From assembly GCA_002315685.1 (NCBI GenBank), contig DCHX01000007.1, positions 77,608-141,607 of the forward strand: DNA of 64,000 bases, written 5' to 3'. Both the position numbers and the translations under genes were made by a program. Every line of letters begins with the position of its first letter. Position 1 is the first letter of the stretch. Below are positions 43,551-53,224 of this stretch, in pieces. Below the pieces are notes generated by a model. It did no database searches. It worked only from the letters and a program-made list of their open reading frames with translations, and was not told the origin of the DNA. The stretch comes from Ruminococcaceae bacterium UBA1741. Its GTDB lineage: Bacteria; Bacillota; Clostridia; Oscillospirales; Acutalibacteraceae.

Positions 43551-45956
43551 ATGAAATACGATTACAGTGCTATCGAAAATAAATGGCAGAAGATTTGGGA
43601 CGATAACAAGACCTTTGCTGCAAAGGACGATTATACTTTACCGAAGTTTTACGGACTTGTTGAATTTCCGTATCCGTCAGGTCAGGGACTTCATGTAGGT
43701 CATCCTCGTTCATATACGGCTCTTGATATTGTCGCTCGTAAAAAGCGTTTGCAGGGCTTTAATGTTTTGTATCCTATGGGTTGGGATGCTTTCGGTTTGC
43801 CTACCGAAAATTTCGCTATAAAAAATCATATTCATCCCTCGGTTGTAACAAAGAACAATGTTGAAAACTTCAAAAGACAATTAAAATCCTTAGGTTTTTC
43901 TTTTGACTGGGATAGGGAAATAAATACTACCGACCCGTCATATTACAAGTGGACGCAATGGATTTTCTTACAGCTTTATAAAAACGGCCTTGCCTATAAA
44001 AAGCAGATGTCTGTAAACTGGTGTACCTCTTGTAAGTGTGTTCTTGCAAACGAAGAGGTAGTGAACGGTGTTTGTGAGCGTTGCGGTAGCGAGGTTGTTC
44101 ATAAGGATAAGAGCCAATGGATGCTTAAAATTACCGCTTATGCGGATAAGCTTCTTGAAGGGCTTGATGAGGTTGACTTTATTGATAGAGTTAAAACTCA
44201 ACAACGCAACTGGATAGGTCGTTCTTACGGCACACAGCTTAAATTCAAAACCACACTCGGCGATGAGTTTGAGATTTTTACTACCCGTGCCGATACTTTG
44301 TTCGGTGCTACATATACCGTTATGTCGCCTGAACATCCTTTAATTGAAAAATGGGCTGATAAAATAACTAATTTTGATGCTGTTAAGGTTTATAAGGACG
44401 AGGCGGCTAAAAAGTCGGATTTCGAAAGAACCGAAATGGCAAAAGATAAAACAGGTGTTAAGCTTGAAGGTGTTATGGCAATTAACCCTGTAAACAATAA
44501 GGAAATCCCGATTTACATTTCGGATTATGTTCTTATTTCTTACGGTACGGGTGCTATTATGGCTGTTCCCGCGCACGATACCCGCGACTATGAATTTGCA
44601 AAGAAATTTAATATCCCGATGGTTGAGGTTGTTGCAGGCGGAGATATAGAAAAAGAACCTTTTACCGACTGTAACAAGGGTGTTATGGTTAATTCGGATT
44701 TCCTTAACGGTTTAACCGTTGATGAAGCAAAGGTTAAAATGCAAGAATGGTTATCCGAAAAGGGAATAGGCGAAAGAAAGACTAACTTTAAGCTTCGTGA
44801 CTGGGTGTTTTCACGTCAGCGTTATTGGGGTGAGCCGATTCCTATGGTGCATTGTGATAAATGCGGATATGTGCCTATTTCCGAAAGTGAATTGCCTCTT
44901 ACTTTACCTAATGTTGACTCTTATGAGCCTACCGATAACGGCGAATCTCCTCTTGCTAAAATTACCGATTGGGTAAATACTACCTGTCCTAATTGCGGTG
45001 GACCTGCAAAAAGAGAAACCGATACAATGCCTCAATGGGCAGGCTCCTCTTGGTACTTTTTACGCTATTGCGATCCGAATAATGATAAAGAATTAGCGTC
45101 TAAGGAAGCACTTGAATATTGGGAGAGTGTTGACTGGTACAACGGCGGTATGGAGCATACTACGCTTCACCTCTTGTATAGCCGTTTCTGGCATCAGTTT
45201 TTATACGACATTGGTGTTGTTCCCAACCGTGAGCCATACGCTAAAAGAACAAGCCACGGTATGATTTTGGGCGAGAATGGCGAAAAGATGTCAAAATCGA
45301 GAGGAAATGTAATAAATCCCGATGATATTATTCGTGATTACGGCGCTGATACTATGCGTGTTTATGAAATGTTTATCGGCGACTTTGAAAAGGCTGCTCC
45401 TTGGAGTCAAGATTCAATTAAGGGTAGTAAGCGTTATCTTGAAAAGGTATTTAATCTTTCGGAAAAGCTTATTGATGGCGATACTTACAGAAAAGAGCTT
45501 GAAACCGAATTCCATAAGACAATAAAGAAAGTAACCGAAGATATTGAAAATCTTAAAATGAATACCGCTATTGCATCTTTGATGTCGTTGCTTAATTCTA
45601 TTTCTTCGGTTGGTAATGTCAATAGGGCAGAGTTTAAGACCTATATCACCTTGCTTAATCCTTTTGCACCGCATATTACCGAAGAACTTTGGGAAATGTG
45701 CGGATTTGATGGAATGTTGAATCAAGCAAAATGGCCTGAATATGACGAAACCAAATGTACGGATTCTTCGGTAGAAATTGCCGTTCAAATTAACGGTAAA
45801 ATCAGAGCGAGAATAAGCGTTCCCGCAGATGTTTCAAACGATGATGCAATTTCTCTTGCAAAGAGTGAAAAAGCGGTTATTGAAGCTATTGAAGGTAAAA
45901 CGGTTATTAAAGAACTTTATGTCCCGAAGCGCCTTGTAAATATTGTTGTAAAATAA
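43551..45956 (+). CDS. leuS: Leucyl-tRNA synthetase
   Basis: 801 residues. HIGH-type motif [12 protein letters not shown], a zinc-like [22 protein letters not shown] insert, CP1 editing domain (about 215-400, [14 protein letters not shown] and VPAHDTRD), KMSKSRGN and anticodon domain. AAGGTGAT is seven bases before ATG 43551, one base after rsfS. No T-box precedes it; it ends the long operon and is followed by a terminator. Confidence 0.97.
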   Translation: MKYDYSAIENKWQKIWDDNKTFAAKDDYTLPKFYGLVEFPYPSGQGLHVGHPRSYTALDIVARKKRLQGFNVLYPMGWDAFGLPTENFAIKNHIHPSVVTKNNVENFKRQLKSLGFSFDWDREINTTDPSYYKWTQWIFLQLYKNGLAYKKQMSVNWCTSCKCVLANEEVVNGVCERCGSEVVHKDKSQWMLKITAYADKLLEGLDEVDFIDRVKTQQRNWIGRSYGTQLKFKTTLGDEFEIFTTRADTLFGATYTVMSPEHPLIEKWADKITNFDAVKVYKDEAAKKSDFERTEMAKDKTGVKLEGVMAINPVNNKEIPIYISDYVLISYGTGAIMAVPAHDTRDYEFAKKFNIPMVEVVAGGDIEKEPFTDCNKGVMVNSDFLNGLTVDEAKVKMQEWLSEKGIGERKTNFKLRDWVFSRQRYWGEPIPMVHCDKCGYVPISESELPLTLPNVDSYEPTDNGESPLAKITDWVNTTCPNCGGPAKRETDTMPQWAGSSWYFLRYCDPNNDKELASKEALEYWESVDWYNGGMEHTTLHLLYSRFWHQFLYDIGVVPNREPYAKRTSHGMILGENGEKMSKSRGNVINPDDIIRDYGADTMRVYEMFIGDFEKAAPWSQDSIKGSKRYLEKVFNLSEKLIDGDTYRKELETEFHKTIKKVTEDIENLKMNTAIASLMSLLNSISSVGNVNRAEFKTYITLLNPFAPHITEELWEMCGFDGMLNQAKWPEYDETKCTDSSVEIAVQINGKIRARISVPADVSNDDAISLAKSEKAVIEAIEGKTVIKELYVPKRLVNIVVK

Positions 45957-45973
45957 TAAACCATTATTATGAA

Positions 45974-46010
45974 AAAGAGCGGTCGAAATATCGACTGCTC
46001 TTTGCCTTTT
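45974..46010 (+). terminator. Terminator after leuS
   Basis: AAAGAGCGGTCGA and TCGACTGCTCTTT form a 13-bp stem (one G-U) around AATA, followed by GCCTTTT. Confidence 0.88.
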
Positions 46011-46084
46011 ATAAACGGATAATAATCTAAATAATTTACGGAAATAATAAATTAAATTTTTGATAAAAAAATAACAATAATTTG

Positions 46085-46113
46085 TTGACATTTACTTTTT
46101 TGGGTATTATAAT
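46085..46113 (+). promoter_or_regulatory. Full-consensus sigma-A promoter of pckA
   Basis: TTGACA (46085-46090), 17 bases, TATAAT (46108-46113). Both elements are exact consensus, predicting strong expression. AT-rich sequence (46020-46082) immediately upstream may act as an UP element. Confidence 0.9.
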
Positions 46114-46168
46114 GTATGTGGTGAAAATTTGGGTTTTCTTGCCCGTACTATATAAGGAGATATTTACA

Positions 46169-47956
46169 ATGACTGAAAACAAGACTGTTATCAAGTGGCT
46201 TGATGAGATGAAAGCACTTCTAAATCCCGACAAAGTAATGTGGATTGACGGTAGTGAATCACAACTTGATGAGCTTCGTAAAGAGGCTGTTGCTACCGGC
46301 GAAATGCTTAAACTTAATGAAGAAAAACTCCCGGGTTGTTATCTTCACAGAACTAAACCTAATGATGTTGCCCGTGTAGAAGACAGAACTTTTATTTGCA
46401 CAAGCGACAAGGATAATGCCGGTCCTACAAATAACTGGTGCGATCCGAAAGAAATGTATGAAAAGCTTTATAATATTGCAAGAGGTAGCTATAAGGGTAG
46501 AACTATGTATATTATCCCTTATTCAATGGGTCCTGTCGGTTCTCCGCTTGCAAAAATCGGTATCGAAATTACCGACTCTATCTATGTTGTTCTTAATATG
46601 TCGATTATGACAAGAGTAGGCAATGAGGTTCTTAAAGTGTTAGGCGATAGCAACGATTGGGTTAGAGGCTTACACGCTAAATGTGATGTTGACCCTGAAA
46701 ACCGTTATATTTGCCATTTCCCCGAGGATAACACTATCATTTCGGTAAACTCTGCTTACGGCGGTAATGTGCTTTTGGGTAAAAAGTGTTTTGCTTTGCG
46801 TATTGCTTCTTACCAAGGTTGGAAAGAGGGCTGGATGGCTGAACATATGCTTATTTTAGGTCTTCAAAATCCAAAGGGCGAAATTAAGTATGTTGCTGCT
46901 GCTTTCCCGTCCGCTTGCGGTAAAACAAACCTTGCTATGCTTATTCCGCCTGAATATCTTCATAAAAAAGGCTATAAGGTTTGGACGGTAGGCGATGATA
47001 TTGCTTGGATGAAGATAGGTCCCGACGGAAGACTTTATGCAATTAACCCCGAAAACGGTTTCTTCGGTGTTGCTCCCGGCACAAATGCTCATTCTAACTT
47101 TAATGCTCTCGAATCTACAAAGAAGAATACAATCTTTACTAATGTTTGCTTAAATCTTGATGATAATACTGTTTGGTGGGAAGGACTTGACAATAATCCT
47201 CCGAAGAATGCTCTTAACTGGAAGGGCGAACCTTGGGATTATACCAAGTATGACAAAGCTAATAAGGTTGCAACCTCCGGTGCGCATCCTAACTCACGCT
47301 TTACCGCTCCTGCAAAGAATTGTCCTTGCATTTCCGATGAATTTGATAAAGGTCAGGGCGTTCCGATTTCTGCTATTATCTTCGGCGGAAGACGCGCTAA
47401 ATGTACTCCGCTTGTATATCAATCTAAGGATTGGGTAAACGGCGTATTTGTAGGTTCCGCTATGGCTTCTGAAACTACCGCCGCTGCTGCCGGTGCCGTT
47501 GGTGTTGTTCGCCGTGATCCTATGGCTATGCTTCCTTTCTGCGGATACCATATGGGCGACTACTTTGCTCATTGGCTTGAAATGGGCGAGAAGTTAGGCG
47601 ATAAGGCTCCTAAAATCTTCAATGTCAACTGGTTCCGTACTGATGATGACGGTAACTTCTTGTGGCCTGGCTACGGCGACAACGCAAGAGTTCTTAACTG
47701 GATAGTTGATAGATGTGAAGGCAAGGCTGATGCCGTTGAAACTGCTATCGGTTATGTTCCGAAGCCTGAGGATATTGACCTTACTGACCTTGATATGGAT
47801 ATTGATACTCTTAAATCAATTCTTGAAGTTGATAAGGATGTTTGGACAAAAGAGGCTGCCGAAATTGAAGAACACTATAAAAAGTTCGGCGACAGACTCC
47901 CGAAAGAGCTTAAAGAACAGCTTGAAAATCTAAAATCAAACTTGAATAAGATGTAA
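46169..47956 (+). CDS. pckA: Phosphoenolpyruvate carboxykinase (GTP)
   Basis: 595 residues. Interconverts oxaloacetate and PEP with GTP/GDP; in fermenters often runs toward oxaloacetate and succinate. P-loop-like FPSACGKTNLAMLIPP with the reactive Cys, VGDDIAWMKIG metal-binding region, RFTAPAKNCPCISDE, and GGRRAKCTPLVYQS. This is the GTP-class enzyme, distinct from the ATP-class typical of Bacillus. AAGGAGAT 11 bases before ATG 46169 sets the start. Confidence 0.97.
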   Translation: MTENKTVIKWLDEMKALLNPDKVMWIDGSESQLDELRKEAVATGEMLKLNEEKLPGCYLHRTKPNDVARVEDRTFICTSDKDNAGPTNNWCDPKEMYEKLYNIARGSYKGRTMYIIPYSMGPVGSPLAKIGIEITDSIYVVLNMSIMTRVGNEVLKVLGDSNDWVRGLHAKCDVDPENRYICHFPEDNTIISVNSAYGGNVLLGKKCFALRIASYQGWKEGWMAEHMLILGLQNPKGEIKYVAAAFPSACGKTNLAMLIPPEYLHKKGYKVWTVGDDIAWMKIGPDGRLYAINPENGFFGVAPGTNAHSNFNALESTKKNTIFTNVCLNLDDNTVWWEGLDNNPPKNALNWKGEPWDYTKYDKANKVATSGAHPNSRFTAPAKNCPCISDEFDKGQGVPISAIIFGGRRAKCTPLVYQSKDWVNGVFVGSAMASETTAAAAGAVGVVRRDPMAMLPFCGYHMGDYFAHWLEMGEKLGDKAPKIFNVNWFRTDDDGNFLWPGYGDNARVLNWIVDRCEGKADAVETAIGYVPKPEDIDLTDLDMDIDTLKSILEVDKDVWTKEAAEIEEHYKKFGDRLPKELKEQLENLKSNLNKM

Positions 47957-47969
47957 TTTAACATTATTT

Positions 47970-48005
47970 ATGCCGTGAGTAATTATTGCTTACGGCATTT
48001 TTTTA
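47970..48005 (+). terminator. Terminator after pckA
   Basis: ATGCCGT..AG pairs with ..TTACGGCAT, followed by seven Ts. Confidence 0.85.
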
Positions 48006-48016
48006 TTCTAATAGTA

Positions 48017-48044
48017 TTGACTTTTTCAAAAAAGGTATTATAAT
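48017..48044 (+). promoter_or_regulatory. Promoter of the ctsR operon
   Basis: TTGACT (48017-48022), 16 bases, TATAAT (48039-48044). Confidence 0.8.
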
Positions 48045-48047
48045 AAA

Positions 48048-48064
48048 GGTCAAAGAAGGTCAAA
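48048..48064 (+). promoter_or_regulatory. CtsR operator
   Basis: GGTCAAA-GAA-GGTCAAA matches the CtsR box (RGTCAAA-NAN-RGTCAAA) at every position. It covers the expected transcription start, so bound CtsR would block initiation until heat or stress releases it. Confidence 0.92.
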
Positions 48065-48077
48065 AAGGTGTGGGTGT

Positions 48078-48530
48078 ATGAAAATCAGCGACTTAATAAC
48101 CGAAGAAATAATTAGAATGTTAAACGAATCCGAACAAAGCACTGCCGAAATTCAAAGAAACGAATTTGCGAATTTAATAGGTTGTGCACCGAGTCAAATC
48201 AACTATGTTTTATCGTCAAGATTTACTCCTGAACACGGATATATTATCGACAGCCGTCGTGGCGGAGGCGGATATATAAGAATTAAAAGGGTAGTAATGA
48301 ATCATTCTTCCGCTATAATGCATATAATAAATTCAATAGGCGATTCAATAGATTCTTTAAGTACAAGGGTTTTAATAGAAAACTGTGTTGAAACCGCTCT
48401 TATTGATAAAGAAAATGCTAAAATTATGGCTGCGGCGGTTTCTAATAATGTTATGCGTGCAGTAGCCGTTGAAGGCAGAGATTTTCTTCGTGCGGCAATA
48501 CTTAAAGAAATGTTTTTGGTATTATTATAA
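48078..48530 (+). CDS. ctsR: Transcriptional repressor CtsR
   Basis: 150 residues. Winged-helix repressor of clp genes, heat-sensitive through a glycine-rich wing: SRRGGGGYIRIKRV is visible. N-terminal HTH IQRNEFANLIGCAPSQINYVL. First gene of ctsR-mcsA-mcsB-clpC and autoregulated by the box at 48048-48064. McsB phosphorylation is known to control CtsR and target proteins. Confidence 0.96.
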   Translation: MKISDLITEEIIRMLNESEQSTAEIQRNEFANLIGCAPSQINYVLSSRFTPEHGYIIDSRRGGGGYIRIKRVVMNHSSAIMHIINSIGDSIDSLSTRVLIENCVETALIDKENAKIMAAAVSNNVMRAVAVEGRDFLRAAILKEMFLVLL

Positions 48531-48542
48531 AGGGATGATTTT

Positions 48543-49031
48543 ATGCTTTGCGATAAGTGCAAGAAAAATGTAGCTACAACTCACATTAAAACCGTAATTA
48601 ACGGTCAGGTTACTAATACTCATTTATGTGGCGAATGTGCTATGTATGAGGGTATTTCGTCATACAAGCCTACAAATATTGCAGATATGCTACTTTCGGT
48701 TTTTGATGACGAAAAATTTATTGATACACAAAAAAAGAATATAAAAAAGTGTTCTCTTTGCGGTACAACCTTTCAGGAAATTGCGAATAACGGAAAAGTC
48801 GGTTGCGGTGAATGTTACAAGACTTTTTTTGAAGAATTATTGCCTTATATTAAGAGAATCCACGGTAGCACGAAACATATTGCGACTGATAACCTTAACG
48901 CCCATTTTGAAAACAAAAATGATGATATAAATAAACTTAAAGAAAAATTAAAAATCTTAATAAAAGAGGAACGCTTTGAGGAAGCGGCTGAAATCAGAGA
49001 TAAAATCAAAGAATCAGAAAGGAAAGAATAA
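48543..49031 (+). CDS. mcsA: McsA, activator of McsB
   Basis: 162 residues. Two zinc-binding parts, CDKCKKNVATTH..HLCGECA and CSLCGTTF..CGECY, and a C-terminal UVR motif LKEKLKILIKEERFEEAAEIRDKI. Stimulates McsB kinase activity. RBS region AAAGGGATGA. Confidence 0.94.
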   Translation: MLCDKCKKNVATTHIKTVINGQVTNTHLCGECAMYEGISSYKPTNIADMLLSVFDDEKFIDTQKKNIKKCSLCGTTFQEIANNGKVGCGECYKTFFEELLPYIKRIHGSTKHIATDNLNAHFENKNDDINKLKEKLKILIKEERFEEAAEIRDKIKESERKE

Positions 49032-49033
49032 TT

Positions 49034-50041
49034 ATGGGCTATTGGTTTAATGATGCTTGTGATAACAACGGTATTATTATAAGTACCCGTGTAAGATTCG
49101 CGAGAAATATTAAAGAATTTCCTTTTCCTTCAAGAATGGATGACGACAAAAAGCTTGAATTAAACAAAAAAATCAAATCGGTTATTGATAACAGTGATAA
49201 TAAGCTGTTGAAAGAACTCAAATTTATTTATATGAGCGATATTCCCGAGATTGAAAGATATTCAATGGTAGAGCGGCATATAATTAGTAAAGATTTTGCT
49301 TCAAATCCTAAAAATAGGTCAATAATTATATCAAATGATGAAAGCATTTCGGTAATGATAGGCGAGGAAGACCATATCAGGATACAGGTCTTAAAATCGG
49401 GATTTGACATTGACGATACTTATAAAATCGCCAAAGAGGTTGATAATGCAATTATTAGTTGCCTTCCGATTGCTTATGATGAACGGCTTGGATTTTTAAC
49501 CGAATGTCCTACTAATTTAGGTACAGGTCTTAGAGTATCGGTAATGATGCACTTGCCGTTATTAGAGGCAACGGGTAGGATTTCGTATCTTGCGGATTCA
49601 ATAAATAAAATCGGATTTACCGTAAGAGGAATGTATGGCGAGGGTAGTAAGGCGGTATCTTCTTTATATCAGATTTCAAATCAAATTACACTCGGTATCA
49701 CCGAACAAAATGCAATGGATAATTTGAAATCTATCGTAAAGCAACTGATAGAAAAAGAAAAGGCTTGTTTAGAGCTTATTGATATGATAAAGCTCGAAGA
49801 TAAGTGTATGCGTTCACTTGCAATACTGAAAGGTGCCCGTATTATTTCAAGCGAAGAAATGATGGAGCATTTAAGCAATGTCCTTTTGGGTATATCATCA
49901 TCAATTATTAAAGACAACATACTTCCTATGAAGCTTTTTGTTGAAGGTCAACCCTCAATGTTAATGTCAAAATACGGAGATTTAACTCCGAATGAGCGTG
50001 ATATTAAAAGAGCGGAAATGATTAGAGAATATTTATCATAA
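49034..50041 (+). CDS. mcsB: Protein arginine kinase McsB
   Basis: 335 residues. Marks proteins with phosphoarginine for ClpC-ClpP degradation. ATP:guanidino-kinase fold: STRVRFARNIKEFPFP, SIIISNDESISVMIGEEDHIRIQ and active loop LTECPTNLGTGLRVSVMMHLP with the catalytic Cys. Length is slightly below the usual 350. Two bases after mcsA. Confidence 0.95.
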   Translation: MGYWFNDACDNNGIIISTRVRFARNIKEFPFPSRMDDDKKLELNKKIKSVIDNSDNKLLKELKFIYMSDIPEIERYSMVERHIISKDFASNPKNRSIIISNDESISVMIGEEDHIRIQVLKSGFDIDDTYKIAKEVDNAIISCLPIAYDERLGFLTECPTNLGTGLRVSVMMHLPLLEATGRISYLADSINKIGFTVRGMYGEGSKAVSSLYQISNQITLGITEQNAMDNLKSIVKQLIEKEKACLELIDMIKLEDKCMRSLAILKGARIISSEEMMEHLSNVLLGISSSIIKDNILPMKLFVEGQPSMLMSKYGDLTPNERDIKRAEMIREYLS

Positions 50042-50057
50042 ATTCAGGTGAATTTTT

Positions 50058-52496
50058 ATGAAGTACAATTTTAACGGTTTTACGGAAAAAGCAAACGAAG
50101 CATTAAATAATGCTATTAGTTGTGCTGAGGAAATGGGACATACCTATGTCGGAAGCGAACATTTGCTACTCGGTATTTTGATGGTAGGTAGCGGTGTGGC
50201 TTACGAAGCGCTTACTTCCAAGGGACTTACAGCCGAAAAAGTGCGTGAAAGAATTGAAAAAGAAATCGGTGTGGGCACGCCTACAAAACTAACTCCCGAC
50301 CACTTTACCCCAAGAGCTAAAAGAGCCATTGAGGTTTCTATTGCCGGATGCAATAATATCGGTAAAAAATATGTCGGTACCGAATATTTGCTTATAGGTA
50401 TTTTAAGTGATACCGATAGCTATGCTATAAGGTTTATCAGTGAACTATCGGTAGATGTCGGCAATTTGACCCAAGATTTAATAGAATCATTCGGATTTGA
50501 CGGTGAAACAAGCCATTACTCCTCGCCGAAAGGTAAAGAAAGCAAAAAAACCGACAATATTGATAAATACAGTATAGATTTAACACAAGAGGCTAAAAAG
50601 GGTAAAATAGACCCTGTTATCGGCCGTGAAAAAGAAATTGAAAGAATAATACAAATTCTTTGCAGAAGAACTAAAAACAACCCCTGTTTAATCGGAGAAC
50701 CTGGTGTCGGAAAAACGGCTGTTGTTGAGGGACTTGCACAAAAAATCGTTGACGGCGATGTGCCGGAGGCATTGCTTAATAAACGGCTGTTATCTCTAAA
50801 TCTTACCGGTATGGTAGCCGGTACGAAATACAGAGGCGATTTCGAGGAAAGAATAAAAGCCGTAATTGATGAGGCGGTAAAATCCGATAATATAATTTTA
50901 TTTATTGATGAAGTTCATACAATTATAGGTGCCGGTTCTGCCGAAGGCTCTACCGATGCCGCAAATATTTTGAAACCGTCTTTGGCAAGAGGGGATTTTC
51001 AGTTAATAGGTGCTACAACTATAAGTGAATACCGTAAAAATATTGAAAAAGACCCTGCGCTTGAACGCCGTTTTCAGCCGTTGCAGGTTGACGAGCCTTC
51101 AATAGATGACTCAATAAAAATCCTTAAAGGGCTTAAAGATAAGTATGAGGCTCACCACAATGTTACAATAACCGATAGTGCTATCGAGGCGGCTGTAAAG
51201 CTTTCTTCAAGATATATAACCGATAGATTTTTACCCGATAAAGCCATTGACCTTATTGATGAAGCTTCTTCAAGAGTCAGACTTTCCTCAACAAAGGCTC
51301 CCGATGAGCTTAAAATAATTGAGGACAAGATAAGCTCTATTGATGCCGAAAAGGAAGAAGCTATAAACTCACAAGAGTTCGAGCGTGCGGCAAAGCTTCG
51401 TGATGAAGAAAACTCCTTAAAATCAAAGCGTGATGCGATTAAAACGAAGTGGAAAAGCGATAATGTTCATACCTCCGGTTGCGTCAGCGAAGAAAGTATC
51501 GCCGAAATTGTTTCCTCGTCAACAGGTATTCCCGTTTCTAATCTGACAAAAGAGGAAAGCGAAAGACTTTTAGGTCTTGAAGATGAACTCCATAACCGTA
51601 TAATAGGACAAAATGAGGCGGTAACCGCTGTTGCAAAGGCAATTAGGCGAGGTAGGGTAGGACTTAAAGACCCTAATAGACCGATAGGCTCGTTTATTTT
51701 CTTAGGACCTACGGGTGTAGGCAAGACCGAGCTTTGTAAAGCACTTGCGGTTTCTATGTTCGGTAGCGAAGATATGATGATTAGACTTGATATGTCCGAA
51801 TATATGGAAAAACACACAGTATCAAGACTTGTCGGCTCTCCTCCGGGATATGTTGGCTTTGAGGAGGGAGGTCAGCTTACCGAAAAGGTAAGAAGAAAGC
51901 CCTATTCGGTAATTTTGTTTGACGAAATCGAAAAAGCGCATCCTGATGTATTCAATATACTCCTTCAAATTCTTGAAGACGGTATTTTGACCGATTCTCA
52001 GGGCAGAACAGTTAATTTCAAAAATACGATTATTATTATGACTTCAAATATCGGTGCAAGGCTTTTGACCGAAAAACGAATTTCGTTCGGATTCGGCGAC
52101 CAAATCGAAGAAAGCGACAATACCGATGTTAAAGAAAAGGTGCTAAATGAACTTAAAGGCTCATTTAGACCTGAATTTATAAATCGTGTTGATGACATTA
52201 TAGTGTTTAGCAAACTTAAAAAAGAGGAAATAAAGCAAATTGCCCGAAATATGCTAAGCTCGTTAAATGACAGACTGAATTCACTGCAAATATCCGTAGA
52301 GTTTTCCGAAAACGCCCTAAACCGCTTGTCTGATATTGGTTTTGACCCGATATACGGCGCAAGACCGCTCAGAAGAGTAATCGCAACGAAAATTGAGGAT
52401 GCTTTAAGCGAAAAAATACTTGACGGAAGTATTGTAAACAACGACAAAGTAGTTTGCGACTTTTCTGACGACGAGTTTGTTTTTAATAAGCAATAA
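50058..52496 (+). CDS. clpC: ATP-dependent Clp protease ATP-binding subunit ClpC
   Basis: 812 residues. Two ClpN repeats at the N-terminus (about 5-145), AAA-1 with GEPGVGKTAVVEG and LFIDEVHTIIGAG, a UVR/coiled-coil middle (about 420-460) and AAA-2 with GPTGVGKTELCKA and LFDEIEKAHPDV. Unfolds substrates for ClpP in the cytoplasm. The degradation tags are phosphoarginines written by McsB, encoded just before. Confidence 0.97.
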   Translation: MKYNFNGFTEKANEALNNAISCAEEMGHTYVGSEHLLLGILMVGSGVAYEALTSKGLTAEKVRERIEKEIGVGTPTKLTPDHFTPRAKRAIEVSIAGCNNIGKKYVGTEYLLIGILSDTDSYAIRFISELSVDVGNLTQDLIESFGFDGETSHYSSPKGKESKKTDNIDKYSIDLTQEAKKGKIDPVIGREKEIERIIQILCRRTKNNPCLIGEPGVGKTAVVEGLAQKIVDGDVPEALLNKRLLSLNLTGMVAGTKYRGDFEERIKAVIDEAVKSDNIILFIDEVHTIIGAGSAEGSTDAANILKPSLARGDFQLIGATTISEYRKNIEKDPALERRFQPLQVDEPSIDDSIKILKGLKDKYEAHHNVTITDSAIEAAVKLSSRYITDRFLPDKAIDLIDEASSRVRLSSTKAPDELKIIEDKISSIDAEKEEAINSQEFERAAKLRDEENSLKSKRDAIKTKWKSDNVHTSGCVSEESIAEIVSSSTGIPVSNLTKEESERLLGLEDELHNRIIGQNEAVTAVAKAIRRGRVGLKDPNRPIGSFIFLGPTGVGKTELCKALAVSMFGSEDMMIRLDMSEYMEKHTVSRLVGSPPGYVGFEEGGQLTEKVRRKPYSVILFDEIEKAHPDVFNILLQILEDGILTDSQGRTVNFKNTIIIMTSNIGARLLTEKRISFGFGDQIEESDNTDVKEKVLNELKGSFRPEFINRVDDIIVFSKLKKEEIKQIARNMLSSLNDRLNSLQISVEFSENALNRLSDIGFDPIYGARPLRRVIATKIEDALSEKILDGSIVNNDKVVCDFSDDEFVFNKQ

Positions 52497-52509
52497 TATG
52501 TATAAACTA

Positions 52510-52542
52510 AAAGATGGCCGGAATTTCCGACCATCTTTCTTT
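52510..52542. terminator. Bidirectional terminator between clpC and the DUF378 gene
   Basis: AAAGATGG (52510-52517) pairs with CCATCTTT (52531-52538) and an inner CGGAA/TTCCG stem extends it. It serves clpC and the convergent minus-strand gene. Confidence 0.85.
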
Positions 52543-52750
52543 AATGTGCAATAACCGTTTCGTCTTCGTTTCTCCATAAAAGCGAAATACACCAAACACC
52601 CGCAAGAGCAATTACGGTATAAATTATTCTTGCTAAAATTGTATCACTTCCGCCGAAAATCCAAGCGACAAGGTCAAATTGGAAAAGACCAACCAAACCC
52701 CAGTTTAGAGAGCCGATTATTGATAATGCAAGACAAATCTTATCAAACAC
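52541..52750 (-). CDS. DUF378-family small membrane protein
   Basis: 69 residues with two membrane segments. The family hallmark SLNWGLVGLFQFDLVAWIFGG spans the first hairpin and ARIIYTVIALAGVW the second. DUF378/YuzA proteins have no known function. The start is placed at GTG 52750 because GAGGTG lies six bases upstream; a further GTG at 52759 overlaps that site. Confidence 0.88.
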   Translation of the reverse strand: MFDKICLALSIIGSLNWGLVGLFQFDLVAWIFGGSDTILARIIYTVIALAGVWCISLLWRNEDETVIAH

Positions 52751-52820
52751 AAATTTCACCTCTTAAATTTTTATGCAAATATATTATGCACAAAAATAAA
52801 AAATAATAATCACTTTTCTT

Positions 52821-52856
52821 AAAAAAGCACCTATCGGTTACTACCGGTAGGCGCTT
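52821..52856 (-). terminator. Terminator after the spore protein gene
   Basis: On the minus strand AGCGCCTA-CCGG pairs with CCG-TAGGTGCT, then TTTTTT. Confidence 0.8.
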
Positions 52857-52876
52857 TATAAATAAAGGTCTTAAAA

Positions 52877-53056
52877 TTACTTCATACTGTTTTCGTAAGA
52901 TTCGATCATCTTTTTAACCATCTGACCGCCTACCGAACCTGCTTGCTTTGAAGTAAGATCACCGTTGTAACCGTCTTTGAGGTTTACACCAACTTCGTTA
53001 GCAGCTTCCATCTTGAAACGATTAAGAGCACTTTTAGCAGCTGAATTCTTAGCCAT
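52877..53056 (-). CDS. ssp: Alpha/beta-type small acid-soluble spore protein
   Basis: 59 residues. Coats and protects DNA in the spore core and supplies amino acids on germination. The conserved family core is visible: MEAANEVGVNLKDGYNGDL (with the GPR protease site after the E in EVGV) and SKQAGSVGGQMVKKMIESYE. GAGGGGTG precedes the ATG. I did not find a convincing sigma-G promoter. It is direct evidence of an endospore former. Confidence 0.95.
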   Translation of the reverse strand: MAKNSAAKSALNRFKMEAANEVGVNLKDGYNGDLTSKQAGSVGGQMVKKMIESYENSMK

Positions 53057-53176
53057 ACTTTTTCACCCCTCATATATCTTATCTGCGTTTGCAAAAATAT
53101 TTTGTGCTTTTGAAGCTTAAATATTAAAGGTAAAATATGCTCGACTTGGAAAGTAATTACTTATGTTAAAAATTAC

Positions 53177-53204
53177 TTGAAAAAATAGGAAAATATGTTA
53201 TAAT
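53177..53204 (+). promoter_or_regulatory. Promoter of the histidine kinase/response regulator operon
   Basis: TTGAAA (53177-53182), 16 bases, TATAAT (53199-53204) with TG upstream. The leader is very short. Confidence 0.7.
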
Positions 53205-53224
53205 TTGTCGTATGGGGGGATTTG

